Positions 34,737-43,151 of a DNA stretch of 64,000 nucleotides are shown piece by piece (positions within the stretch are counted from its first letter, which is position 1; each line of letters opens with the position of its first letter). The position numbers and the translations under genes are program-made. The notes under the pieces are model-generated. The model was not told the DNA's origin and searched no databases. It saw only the letters and a list, made by a program, of their open reading frames with translations. Origin of the DNA: Flammeovirgaceae bacterium (GTDB lineage Bacteria > Bacteroidota > Bacteroidia > Cytophagales > Cyclobacteriaceae); contig JACJYU010000001.1 of NCBI GenBank assembly GCA_020635915.1, forward strand, positions 2,208,501-2,272,500, read 5' to 3'.

Positions 34737-35627
34737 TTATGAAGGGCTTAACTGTTCCAGGTCCACCTCCACCTCGGCCTGGCCCCCGGCAGTAACCTTT
34801 ATGCCGGTGAGTTTGCCCATGATTTCCAGGGTTTTCCCGTCTTCGTTATGCTTTACAAAGACGAGGTCGTAGGTGCCGGCCTCCAGGAAACCAAACGCAA
34901 ATGGAGTGGCCCCTACCCTGGAAGATGTAATGGCCCCGTAAAAAGGTGGCCCCCCGCCCGTTTCATTGGCTTCGCTATCGGAGAACGCACCACTTTTATA
35001 CACGTAGGCGACTACCTGCCCCGAAATGGAAGCGTTCAACAAGGAGGCTTCGATGCGGCCGGTTTCATTGGTTTTGACAAAGCGGATGGATGGGTCTAGA
35101 AGGTATTCGCCTTCGCTGTTTAAGGATATGGATTTGCGTAGGTCAAAGTCAAGGGTGATGTCCGTGATGCCCCTGGAATAAACCCCAAATGCTTTTTCCA
35201 GGACTACCTGGGGCGGTGCGCCTTCCTTCATATAAATGGGCGCGGAGGTACCGTTTTTAAACACCACGTTGGATTGTGGACTGATGATGAGGCTGCTGTT
35301 GCGGTTGGCCATGTTCAGGGTCAGCCGTAAGGACGAATACTCCCCCGGTGAGGTAAATTGGTCGATCAGGAGGATGGACTTGCCCCCGGTATAGGCCAAA
35401 AGGTTCACCCCTACGGGCTGTTCAAAATTCTTAAAGGCCTTCCAGTTTCCATTTTGGTAGCCTTCTACATTGGTGATGGTCAAATTCACGGCCTTGATCT
35501 GGCCGGCATCGATTGGGGCATCGGTAATGGAGATTTTAAGGGTGCCTTTCAGGCCTCCTTCTTCGCCACATCCCAGCGCCACCAGGGCCAAAGCCAACCA
35601 AAGGCCAATGGTTTTTAGCTTTTTCAT
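34737..35627 (-). CDS. DUF4382 lipoprotein
   Basis: A 296-residue lipoprotein: the signal peptide ends in LALVALGC with Cys as the lipidation site. The DUF4382 domain follows (KGTLKISITDAPIDAGQIKA, INVxIxxVE-like strand LTITNVEGY, then LLIDQFTSPGEYSSLRLTL). A C-terminal part resembles a carboxypeptidase-regulatory-like or Ig-type fold (AEVEVDLEQL end). It is probably surface-exposed or periplasmic; no function is established for the domain. The ATG at 35627 is preferred to the GTG one codon earlier. Confidence 0.82.
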   Translation of the reverse strand: MKKLKTIGLWLALALVALGCGEEGGLKGTLKISITDAPIDAGQIKAVNLTITNVEGYQNGNWKAFKNFEQPVGVNLLAYTGGKSILLIDQFTSPGEYSSLRLTLNMANRNSSLIISPQSNVVFKNGTSAPIYMKEGAPPQVVLEKAFGVYSRGITDITLDFDLRKSISLNSEGEYLLDPSIRFVKTNETGRIEASLLNASISGQVVAYVYKSGAFSDSEANETGGGPPFYGAITSSRVGATPFAFGFLEAGTYDLVFVKHNEDGKTLEIMGKLTGIKVTAGGQAEVEVDLEQLSPS

Positions 35628-35708
35628 CACCCATCAATAGGTAAAATATGGGCGTGGGTAACCCCTAAATGGGGCGCCTGTCGCTGAATGGGTGAAATCG
35701 CCTTTAAA

Positions 35709-35743
35709 ACGACAAAACCCCCGAAATCCGGGGGTTTTGTCGT
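35709..35743 (-). terminator. Terminator of dnaK
   Basis: A perfect 15-bp stem (ACGACAAAACCCCCG and its complement, 5-nt loop) is followed on the minus strand by TTTTAAA. It lies 23 bp after the dnaK stop. Confidence 0.88.
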
Positions 35744-35765
35744 TTATTCTGAACGTGTAAAAGGG

Positions 35766-37703
35766 TTACTTTTTGTCCTTATCGTCCACCTCTTCGTACT
35801 CCACGTCCGACACGTTTTCGGCAGGGCCGTTTTCAGGCTGGCCGCCTGTGGCCCCGGCACCAGCCCCTGGCTGGCCCTGGCCCCCGGCCGCCCCAGCGCC
35901 TGCGGCATACATCTCCTGGGAGGCCGCCTCCCAGGCTTTGTTGAGGTCTGCCATGGCGCCATCGATGGCCGCCACATCCTGTGCCTTGTGGGCTTCTTTG
36001 AGTTTTTCCAGCGCCCCGGTAATGGCGGTTTTGTTGCCTTCGGAAATCTTGTCCCCAAACTCTTTAAGCTGTTTTTCGGTTTGGAAGACCAGGGAGTCGG
36101 CCTGGTTGATTTTTTCGATCTTTTCCCTTTCGGCCTTGTCGGTTTCGGCATTGGCCTGCGCCTCCTCCTTCATTTTCTTGATTTCCTCTTCGGTAAGCCC
36201 GGAAGAAGCCTCGATCCTGATCTTTTGCTCCTTGCCTGTGCCCTTGTCTTTGGCAGACACGTTTAGGATACCATTGGCGTCAATATCAAAGGCCACCTCT
36301 ATTTGGGGCACCCCGCGGGGCGCAGGGGGTATGCCGTCCAGGTGGAACCTTCCAATGGTGCGGTTGTCTTTTGCCATGGGGCGCTCGCCTTGCAGCACGT
36401 GTATTTCCACAGAGGGCTGGCTGTCGGAGGCAGTCGAAAACACTTCCGATTTTTTTGTGGGTATGGTAGTGTTGGATTCGATCAGTTTCGTCATTACGCC
36501 ACCCATGGTCTCAATGCCCAGCGATAGCGGGGTGACGTCCAGCAACAGCACGTCCTTTACTTCCCCGGTGAGCACGCCCCCCTGGATGGCCGCGCCTATG
36601 GCCACCACCTCGTCAGGGTTTACGCCTTTGGAAGGCTTCTTGCCAAAAAATTTCTCCACTTCTTCCTGGATGCGTGGGATACGGGTGGAACCGCCCACCA
36701 ATATGACCTCGTCAATATCGGAAGTGCCCATACCGGCATCGGCCATGGCCTTTTTGCAGGGCTCAAGGGTCCTGCGCACCAGGTCGTCCACCAGTTGCTC
36801 AAACTTGGACCGGGTCAGCTTTTTTACAAGGTGCTTGGGCACCCCGTCCACGGAGGTAATATAAGGCAGGTTGATTTCGCTCTCCTGTGAGCTGGACAGC
36901 TCGATTTTGGCCTTTTCCGCAGCCTCTTTAAGGCGCTGCAGGGCCATAGGGTCTTTGCGAAGGTCAATGTTTTCGTCCGCTTTGAATTCGTCCGCCAGCC
37001 AGTTGATTATTTTTTGGTCAAAGTCGTCCCCGCCCAGGTGCACGTCACCATTGGTGGACTTCACTTCAAAGACACCGTCACCCAGTTCGAGGATGGATAT
37101 ATCGAACGTGCCACCGCCCAGGTCGTACACGGCAATCTTCATGTCCTTGTTTTTCTTGTCCATGCCATAGGCAAGGGCAGCGGCCGTAGGCTCGTTGATG
37201 ATCCGCTTTACGTCAAGGCCGGCAATTTGCCCGGCTTCTTTGGTGGCCTGGCGCTCGGCATCGTTGAAGTAGGCCGGCACGGTGATCACCGCTTCGTTTA
37301 CGGTGGTGCCCAGGTAGTCCTCTGCCGTGCTCTTCATTTTCTGAAGGACCATGGCGGATATCTCCTGTGGGGTGTAAAGCCGGTCGCCTATCCTCACGCG
37401 GATGGTGTCGTTGTTCCCTTTTTCAACGGTGTACGAAACCATTTTCTTCTCACTGGACACCTCGTCAAATTTTTTGCCCATAAAACGCTTGATGGAGGTA
37501 ACCGTATTGGCAGGGTTGGTAATGGCTTGCCTCTTGGCAGGGTCCCCTACTTTCCGCTCGCCTTTTCCGTTGTCCAAAAAACCCACAATGGAAGGGGTGG
37601 TCCTGCGGCCCTCGCTGTTGGCGATGACCACCGGCTCGTTGCCCTCCATCACGGATACGCAGGAGTTGGTTGTTCCTAAGTCTATTCCTATAATTTTTCC
37701 CAT
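35766..37703 (-). CDS. dnaK: Chaperone DnaK (Hsp70)
   Basis: DnaK binds exposed hydrophobic segments in an ATP-dependent cycle with DnaJ and GrpE, both encoded here at 52-54 kb. The 645-residue protein shows IIGIDLGTTNSCVSVMEG at the N-terminus, VITVPAYFNDAERQATK, IAVYDLGGGTFDISILE and ILVGGSTRIPRIQEEVEKFF. The substrate-binding domain includes LLDVTPLSLGIETMGG, and a Gly/Ala-rich C-terminus ends with an acidic EEVDDKDKK. The ATG at 37703 is the family start; the longer open frame is spurious. No standard TAnnTTTG promoter is seen upstream; see the regulatory entry. Confidence 0.98.
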   Translation of the reverse strand: MGKIIGIDLGTTNSCVSVMEGNEPVVIANSEGRRTTPSIVGFLDNGKGERKVGDPAKRQAITNPANTVTSIKRFMGKKFDEVSSEKKMVSYTVEKGNNDTIRVRIGDRLYTPQEISAMVLQKMKSTAEDYLGTTVNEAVITVPAYFNDAERQATKEAGQIAGLDVKRIINEPTAAALAYGMDKKNKDMKIAVYDLGGGTFDISILELGDGVFEVKSTNGDVHLGGDDFDQKIINWLADEFKADENIDLRKDPMALQRLKEAAEKAKIELSSSQESEINLPYITSVDGVPKHLVKKLTRSKFEQLVDDLVRRTLEPCKKAMADAGMGTSDIDEVILVGGSTRIPRIQEEVEKFFGKKPSKGVNPDEVVAIGAAIQGGVLTGEVKDVLLLDVTPLSLGIETMGGVMTKLIESNTTIPTKKSEVFSTASDSQPSVEIHVLQGERPMAKDNRTIGRFHLDGIPPAPRGVPQIEVAFDIDANGILNVSAKDKGTGKEQKIRIEASSGLTEEEIKKMKEEAQANAETDKAEREKIEKINQADSLVFQTEKQLKEFGDKISEGNKTAITGALEKLKEAHKAQDVAAIDGAMADLNKAWEAASQEMYAAGAGAAGGQGQPGAGAGATGGQPENGPAENVSDVEYEEVDDKDKK

Positions 37704-37749
37704 GATATGATCAGTTTGTTCAAATCTTCTTTTAAGTAAGAACCAGTTA

Positions 37750-37796
37750 TCAAGGGTTGTGCCAAGTGGGTATTTTGCCCAAAAGGTGACACATTG
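37750..37796 (-). promoter_or_regulatory. Putative heat-shock control region of dnaK
   Basis: On the minus strand CAATGTGTCA (37796-37787) is followed 32 bp later, start to start, by TGGCACAACCCTTGA (37764-37750). The second element fits the -24/-12 pattern of sigma-54 promoters (TGGCA-N6-TTGC) with one mismatch. The same 10-mer with nearly the same spacing occurs upstream of grpE-dnaJ. The region may be an alternative-sigma or stress-regulated promoter; this is inference. Confidence 0.45.
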
Positions 37797-37995
37797 GCAG
37801 TAAAAAAGGTTTCCTGGCCGCCCCAATGTTCTTTTTTGTCTTTGGGCGGCCCGGCCTCGTACCTCGGCCGGCCAGGCTATCCAGGGCGTTGGCCCTCATC
37901 CTTCGGGCTGCTGCGCACCCTTCCTATCCTTGCCGCAGGGGCAGTGCCGTTTGCACCATCGCCCACCGAAAGGCAACGAACTGTTTGGATTTTTA

Positions 37996-38003
37996 TACTT
38001 TTG
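37996..38003 (+). promoter_or_regulatory. Possible -7 box for prfC
   Basis: TACTTTTG matches TAnnTTTG and lies 39 bp before the prfC ATG. No -33 TTG is found at consensus spacing. Confidence 0.35.
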
Positions 38004-38042
38004 CGCCTGCCCGCGCAAAAATGGGCAAGGCAGGTACCGCTT

Positions 38043-39650
38043 ATGTCACAAGAACAAGAAATATTAAAGAGAAGGACCTTCGGCATCATCAGCCACCCGG
38101 ATGCCGGAAAAACCACGCTGACGGAAAAATTGCTGCTTTTTGGAGGGGCTATTCAAAAGGCCGGTGCCGTAAAATCCAGCAAAATAAAAGACCATGCCCG
38201 CAGCGACTGGATGGAGATTGAAAAGCAGAGGGGCATTTCCGTGGCCACCTCCGTTATGGGCTTCAATTACCAAGGGATCAAGATCAACTTGCTGGACACC
38301 CCCGGCCACCAGGACTTTGCAGAAGACACGTACCGCACCCTCACGGCCGTGGACAGCGTAATCATGGTCATCGATTGCGTGAAAGGCGTGGAGGTGCAAA
38401 CCGAAAAGCTGATGGAGGTGTGCCGCATGCGCAACACGCCCGTGATTTGCTTTATCAACAAACTTGACCGCGAAGGGCAGGACCCCTTCGATTTGTTGGA
38501 TGAGATAGAAGAAAAGCTCAATATCAAAGTGCGGCCGCTAAGTTGGCCCATCAGCATGGGCAAGTCCTTCAAGGGGGTTTATTCACTGTACGAAAAAAGC
38601 CTTAAGCTTTTCACGCCAAGCAAAACGAAAATAGAAGAGGCAATAGAAATAAGCGACATCAATGACCCAGTACTGGATGGCCATGTGGGCGAAAACAACG
38701 CCAGGCAGTTGCGGGCGGACGTGGAGTTGATCGAAGGCGTTTATTCCGGTTTTGACGTCAGCGAATACCGGTCGGGCAAAGTGGCCCCCGTTTTTTTTGG
38801 AAGCGCGGTGAACAATTTTGGCGTAAAGGAATTGCTCGACACCTTCATCAGGATAGCGCCAAACCCGGTGCCCCGCGAAACAACCGTAAGGGCGGTTGCC
38901 CCGGAAGAAAAGAAATTTACCGGGTTTGTGTTTAAGATACATGCCAACATGGACCCCAAGCACAGGAACAGGATCGCCTTCCTGAGGGTATGCTCGGGGA
39001 AGTTCGTGCGGGGCAACAATTACCTTCACGTAAGGCAGGGCAAGAACATCCGCTTCTCCAACGCCACGGCCTTTATGGCACAAGACAGGGAGACGGTGGA
39101 CGAAGCCTGGCCTGGGGACATCGTGGGGCTGTACGATACGGGAAACCTCAAGATTGGCGATACGTTGACGGAAGGCGAAAAGGTAATGTACATAGGCATT
39201 CCGAGTTTCTCCCCCGAGATATTCAAGGAGGTGGTCAACCAAGATGCCATGAAGGCCAAACAATTGGAGAAGGGGCTGACCCAACTAATGGAGGAGGGCG
39301 TGGCACAATTGTTTAGCTATCAGCTCGGCAACAGAAAGGTGGTGGGCACCGTGGGCGTGCTCCAGTTTGAAGTAATCCAGTTTAGGCTGAAGAACGAATA
39401 CAATGCCACCGTGGAATTTGCCCCACAGAATATATACAAGGCATGCTGGATCAGCAGCAGGGACCCCAAAAAGCTGGAAGCGTTTTTGGAATCCAAGCAG
39501 CGCCATATCGCCAGCGACAAGGATGGCAAATTGGTGTTTATGGCGGAATCAAAGGCATGGCTGCAAATGGTGCAGGATAATTTTCCCGAAATTGATTTTC
39601 ATTTTACTTCTGAATTCAAGGAGGAGGGCTTTCCCATAAACCAAAATTAA
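38043..39650 (+). CDS. prfC: Peptide chain release factor 3
   Basis: RF3 is a GTPase that recycles RF1/RF2 after peptide release. The 535-residue protein has the G1 loop FGIISHPDAGKTTLTEK, the RF3-specific AGAVKSSKIKDHARSDWM, G3 LDTPGHQDFAEDTYRTLTAV and G4 FINKLDRE. A translation-factor beta-barrel domain (KFTGFVFKIHANMDPKHRNR) and a C-terminal domain III follow. The ATG at 38043 (MSQEQEILKRRTFG) gives the family start; the 83 open codons upstream are the GC-rich intergenic region. Confidence 0.97.
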   Translation: MSQEQEILKRRTFGIISHPDAGKTTLTEKLLLFGGAIQKAGAVKSSKIKDHARSDWMEIEKQRGISVATSVMGFNYQGIKINLLDTPGHQDFAEDTYRTLTAVDSVIMVIDCVKGVEVQTEKLMEVCRMRNTPVICFINKLDREGQDPFDLLDEIEEKLNIKVRPLSWPISMGKSFKGVYSLYEKSLKLFTPSKTKIEEAIEISDINDPVLDGHVGENNARQLRADVELIEGVYSGFDVSEYRSGKVAPVFFGSAVNNFGVKELLDTFIRIAPNPVPRETTVRAVAPEEKKFTGFVFKIHANMDPKHRNRIAFLRVCSGKFVRGNNYLHVRQGKNIRFSNATAFMAQDRETVDEAWPGDIVGLYDTGNLKIGDTLTEGEKVMYIGIPSFSPEIFKEVVNQDAMKAKQLEKGLTQLMEEGVAQLFSYQLGNRKVVGTVGVLQFEVIQFRLKNEYNATVEFAPQNIYKACWISSRDPKKLEAFLESKQRHIASDKDGKLVFMAESKAWLQMVQDNFPEIDFHFTSEFKEEGFPINQN

Positions 39651-39713
39651 ATTACCGGCCTGCCCGGGCATCCTTCTCCCGGTATTCCCCCGTTCCAGGC
39701 CCGATCGGTATAT

Positions 39714-40427
39714 TTGCCAAAAACAATTTTTGCCAAACAGGTTGTGGACAAACGCAATGCCATAAAGGTGCTCTATGAAGACAACCACCTGCTGGTGGTG
39801 GACAAACCGGTGGGGGTGCTGGTGCAAGGTGACGCCACCGGGGACGAGCCGCTGGTGGAAATGGCAAAGCGTTACATCAAAATAAAGTATGGCAAGCCGG
39901 GCGCGGTATTCCTGGGGGTGGTGCACCGGCTCGACCGCCCGGTAAGTGGGGTGGTGGCCTTTGCGCGCACGTCAAAAGCCTTGGCCAGGATGAACGCCCT
40001 TTTCAAGAACAGGGAAATAAAAAAAACCTACTGGGCCATCGTGGGCAACAGGCCTCCCGCCAATTCCGGGCGGCTGCTGCACTGGTTGGTAAAAGATGAA
40101 AAGAAAAACAAGGTGACGGCCTATCCCAATGAACATCCAGGGGGCAAGCGGTCGGAATTGGCCTACAAAACCATGGCCCGCCAAGGCCCCTACCATTTAC
40201 TGGAAGTTGACCCGGTTACCGGCAGGGGGCACCAGATCAGGGTGCAATTGGCCAGCATGGGCTGTGCCATCATTGGTGATGTAAAATACGGTTCACCGGC
40301 CCCAAACGGGGATGGGGGCATTTGTTTGCACGCCAAAATGCTGGGTTTTGCCCATCCGGTCACCAAAGTGCCCCTTGGCATCGAAGCGGCAATTCCTGAA
40401 TCAGGGGCGTGGGGCATGTTTTGTTAA
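39714..40427 (+). CDS. RluA-family RNA pseudouridine synthase
   Basis: The 237-residue enzyme isomerises uridine to pseudouridine in rRNA or tRNA. The catalytic Asp lies in GVVHRLDRPVSGVVAFART, the family signature. Other landmarks are VLYEDNHLLVVDKPVGVLVQ, then GRGHQIRVQLASMGCAIIGDVKYG and ICLHAKMLGFAHPVT. There is no S4 domain. The target cannot be told from sequence. The start is uncertain: no ATG lies in the right place, so the TTG at 39714 is given; a GTG at about 39741 is an alternative. Confidence 0.9.
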   Translation: MPKTIFAKQVVDKRNAIKVLYEDNHLLVVDKPVGVLVQGDATGDEPLVEMAKRYIKIKYGKPGAVFLGVVHRLDRPVSGVVAFARTSKALARMNALFKNREIKKTYWAIVGNRPPANSGRLLHWLVKDEKKNKVTAYPNEHPGGKRSELAYKTMARQGPYHLLEVDPVTGRGHQIRVQLASMGCAIIGDVKYGSPAPNGDGGICLHAKMLGFAHPVTKVPLGIEAAIPESGAWGMFC

Positions 40428-40504
40428 TCTCATTCCATTTCTGGTTATAAATCCTTGAGGGCTTTCCATATCTTGGCAGCATTTCAAAAAAAAACGGGAC
40501 AGGG

Positions 40505-40825
40505 GTGAATTGGATCGACAGGCTTAAGGAACGGTGGAAGGTGGAAAGCGCTTTCCAGGTGGTCGTTATACTGGTGGTATTTGCTTGCACCGGCACCACG
40601 GTGTGGTACATCAAGGAGCCCACGCTGCACTATCTTTTCGATGGGGAGGCGATGCCGTTATGGGCGTCCATTTCCTATTGGGTGTTGATTTTACCCGTTT
40701 ACAATTTACTGCTTCTGTTTTATGGGTTGGTTTTTGGCCAATTCCGTTTTTTTTGGTCTTTTGAGAAGCGGTTCTTTCAAAGAGTATTGTCTATATTTAA
40801 AAAAACAAAACCCAAACAATTTTAG
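40505..40825 (+). CDS. Small membrane protein, DUF6787-like
   Basis: A 106-residue protein with an amphipathic N-terminus (MNWIDRLKERWKVESAFQ), two membrane segments (VVVILVVFACTGTTVWYI and SISYWVLILPVYNLLLLFYG) and a basic C-terminus (FEKRFFQRVLSIFKKTKP). It resembles a widespread small Bacteroidota family of unknown role. The start is a GTG at 40505. The next gene begins 2 bp after its stop, which supports it being real. Confidence 0.7.
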   Translation: MNWIDRLKERWKVESAFQVVVILVVFACTGTTVWYIKEPTLHYLFDGEAMPLWASISYWVLILPVYNLLLLFYGLVFGQFRFFWSFEKRFFQRVLSIFKKTKPKQF

Positions 40826-40827
40826 CG

Positions 40828-41343
40828 ATGAGATCCAAACCATATCACCTGCTGGCCATTGTCCTTCTGGCGTCTTGTGCCGCGCCCAAGTACACTTATC
40901 AATTTGACCGGTACGATTACAACTCAGGCAAAAGTACCGTGGAGGCCCCGGCCGCCCCAGTAGGGGAAAATGTGGTGGCGCCCGTGGAGGGGCAGCAATT
41001 GCTCGCCAGCAATGGCCCCACATTTATCATGGATGCCCCCAAAGGCAATGGGGGCTTGGAGGCCGCAAAGCCCATCGAGGTGAGGAAAACCTATGCCCAG
41101 ATGTCCAAATCGGAGCGAAAGGAATTCAGGGCGGATGTGAAAAAATACATTAAGGAGAAGAAGGAAACCATAAAGGCCGCCCAGAAGGCCAATGCGATGG
41201 ACAACGACCTGAAGCTTGCCGCTATTTTTGGCGCGGTGGGGCTGGTGGCCTTGATCATTAGCGGTGACGTGTTTTACATCCTGGGCGGCATCGCCTTGAT
41301 CATTGGCGTGGTGTTCTTTGTGAAATGGCTGGTGAGGCAATAA
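40828..41343 (+). CDS. Lipoprotein with C-terminal hydrophobic helices
   Basis: A 171-residue protein with a lipoprotein signal (LLAIVLLASC), a proline/alanine-rich low-complexity region (~35-85), a basic helical stretch (KSERKEFRADVKKYIKEKKE) and two C-terminal hydrophobic helices (LAAIFGAVGLVALIISG, YILGGIALIIGVVFFVKWLV). It is likely envelope-anchored at both ends. No function is recognised. It is followed by a strong terminator. Confidence 0.75.
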   Translation: MRSKPYHLLAIVLLASCAAPKYTYQFDRYDYNSGKSTVEAPAAPVGENVVAPVEGQQLLASNGPTFIMDAPKGNGGLEAAKPIEVRKTYAQMSKSERKEFRADVKKYIKEKKETIKAAQKANAMDNDLKLAAIFGAVGLVALIISGDVFYILGGIALIIGVVFFVKWLVRQ

Positions 41344-41364
41344 GCAAAACCGGTCCCCCCACCC

Positions 41365-41404
41365 AACAAAGGCCTCTTTATTTTATGGAGGCCTTTGTTT
41401 TTTT
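41365..41404 (+). terminator. Terminator after the lipoprotein gene
   Basis: A perfect stem CAAAGGCCTC / GAGGCCTTTG (extending to 12 bp with AA/TT, 11-nt loop) is followed by seven T. It lies 21 bp after the stop at 41343. The right arm overlaps the -33 element of the gldA promoter. Confidence 0.92.
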
Positions 41405-41423
41405 ATGGAACAATTTACATTTG
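41394..41423 (+). promoter_or_regulatory. Promoter of the gldA-gldF-gldG operon
   Basis: TTTG (41394-41397) and TACATTTG (41416-41423) are separated by 18 bp, close to the Bacteroidota consensus. The leader to the gldA ATG would be about 65 nt. Confidence 0.6.
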
Positions 41424-41493
41424 CATGCGTAAAAGTAGTGGCTTCCTGCCATTTACGGTTTAGTACAATTAAAAACACCTGCTACTAAACACC

Positions 41494-42423
41494 ATGAACA
41501 TTACGGTACAAAGTTTATCAAAGCAATACGGCCCTCAAATGGCCGTGGACAACCTCTCCTTTGAAGTAAGGACAGGTGAGATACTTGGGTTCCTGGGGCC
41601 CAATGGCGCGGGGAAAAGCACCACCATGAAGATGATCACCGGGTACCTGGGGATAGGAAAAGGCAACGTGCTGTTCGGTGGGAAATCCATGGCCGACCAC
41701 GGTGACCTGGTGAAAAGGCACATTGGTTATTTGCCCGAAAACAACCCACTCTATCTGGAAATGCCCGTGATCGACTACCTGGGGTTTTGCGCGGCCCTTC
41801 AGGGCGTGGACAAGGCAAAAATCCTGGGACGGATAAGGAAAATGGTGGCCGTGTGCGGCCTCAACACGGAAAAGCACAAGAAGATAGGGGAACTGTCAAA
41901 AGGGTACAGGCAGCGGGTGGGGCTGGCACAGGCCATGATCCACGACCCGGACATCCTTGTGCTGGACGAGCCCACCACCGGCCTCGACCCCAACCAGATC
42001 GTGGAGATACGGAAGCTGGTACGGGAGTTGGGCAAAGAAAAAACCGTTATCCTCAGCACCCATATCCTGCCCGAAGTGGAGGCCACCTGCGACCGGATAT
42101 TGATCATCAACAGGGGAAAAATCGTGGCCGATGGAACGGCCGAATCCCTGCGCAAGCAGGCCTCCGGACAGGAACTTGTCAAAGTGAGGATAGAAGATGG
42201 GAAGGCCGAAGACGTTCTGGAAGCGCTCAGGCGGATGCCCACTACCGATCGGGTGGAACAGGTGGACAAAAACCTCAACCGCTTTGAGGTCCAAAGCAAA
42301 ACGGATAGCTCGTCCAAACGCGGGATATTCAACCTGTGCGTGGAAAAGGGGTGGGTGCTGAGTGAATTGGTCCCGGTGGAAACAAGGTTGGAGGATATTT
42401 TCAGAAACTTAACGATGAATTGA
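41494..42423 (+). CDS. gldA: Gliding-motility ABC transporter ATPase GldA
   Basis: A 309-residue ABC ATPase. It has Walker A GPNGAGKSTTMK, signature LSKGYRQRVGLAQAM, Walker B ILVLDEPTTGLDPNQ and switch His in LSTHILPEVEATCDRI. A C-terminal extension (~215-309) is typical of GldA-type proteins. It pairs with GldF and GldG, an ABC complex first linked to gliding in Flavobacterium. gldF begins 1 bp after its stop. Confidence 0.9.
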   Translation: MNITVQSLSKQYGPQMAVDNLSFEVRTGEILGFLGPNGAGKSTTMKMITGYLGIGKGNVLFGGKSMADHGDLVKRHIGYLPENNPLYLEMPVIDYLGFCAALQGVDKAKILGRIRKMVAVCGLNTEKHKKIGELSKGYRQRVGLAQAMIHDPDILVLDEPTTGLDPNQIVEIRKLVRELGKEKTVILSTHILPEVEATCDRILIINRGKIVADGTAESLRKQASGQELVKVRIEDGKAEDVLEALRRMPTTDRVEQVDKNLNRFEVQSKTDSSSKRGIFNLCVEKGWVLSELVPVETRLEDIFRNLTMN

Positions 42424-42424
42424 A

Positions 42425-43147
42425 ATGCAGGCGATTTGGACAATTACCAAACGGGAGTTGCAATCCTTTTTTGACTCGTTGATAGCCTACATCATTTTGA
42501 TATTGTTCCTTGGCTTTAGCGGCTTTTTTACCTGGCTGTTCGGGTCCGATATTTTCCTGATAGGCCAGGCCAGTTTGCAGTCCTTTTTCAATGTTTCTTA
42601 CTGGACTTTGTTCTTTTTCATACCGGCCCTTACCATGCGGTTGTTGTCGGAAGAAAAAAAGTCGGGGACCATTGAGCTTCTGCTGACCAAGGCAGTCACG
42701 GACAGGCAAGTGGTGATGGGGAAATTCTTGTCCACGCTTTTGCTGGTGGCCATTGCCCTGCTCTTTACCGTGCCCTACGTCATTACCATTTATAACACCG
42801 GCAATATGGACCTGGGGCAGGTGGCGTGCGGCTACCTTGGCATGATATTGATGAGCGCCTCGTACATCAGCATTGGGCTGTACGCCAGCAGCACCACCAG
42901 CAACCAGATCGTGGCTTTTTTAATGGCCATGCTCATTGGGCTCTTTTTCCATATCATTTTTGATGTGCTGGCCGGCAATTTTTCTGGCGTGGTGGGGCAG
43001 GTTTTCCATACGCTCAGCCTATCGACCCACTTTGATGGCATTTCCCGTGGGGTAATCGACACCCGGGACCTTGTCTATTTCGGGTCGTTGATATATATCG
43101 GCTTGTTCCTTTCCGAGCTGTCATTAACCAAACGGAATATCGATTAA
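42425..43147 (+). CDS. gldF: Gliding-motility ABC permease GldF
   Basis: A 240-residue ABC-2-type permease with six predicted helices (SLIAYIILILFLGFSGFF, LFFFIPALTMRLLSEEKKSG with the conserved EExxG cytosolic motif, FLSTLLLVAIALLFTVPYVI, and three more). It forms the membrane channel with GldA as ATPase. It is flanked by gldA (1 bp) and gldG (4 bp), so it is in one operon. Confidence 0.9.
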   Translation: MQAIWTITKRELQSFFDSLIAYIILILFLGFSGFFTWLFGSDIFLIGQASLQSFFNVSYWTLFFFIPALTMRLLSEEKKSGTIELLLTKAVTDRQVVMGKFLSTLLLVAIALLFTVPYVITIYNTGNMDLGQVACGYLGMILMSASYISIGLYASSTTSNQIVAFLMAMLIGLFFHIIFDVLAGNFSGVVGQVFHTLSLSTHFDGISRGVIDTRDLVYFGSLIYIGLFLSELSLTKRNID

Positions 43148-43151
43148 TGCC

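Larger units (their letters stand above)
37704..38042. other. 339-bp dnaK/prfC divergent intergenic region
   Basis: The dnaK side holds the regulatory elements described separately. The middle is GC-rich with no convincing reading frame or RNA gene. On the prfC side lie a -7-like box (37996-38003) and a GC-rich inverted repeat, CCTGCC/GGCAGG at 38006-38034. Confidence 0.6.

Noticed and set aside
37794..38042. Upstream extension of prfC by 83 codons
   Set aside because: The extension is Pro/Arg/Gly-rich GC sequence without family match. The ATG at 38043 gives the normal RF3 start.
38583..39284. 233-codon minus-strand frame opposite prfC
   Set aside because: Antisense to the highly conserved RF3 gene; no motifs.
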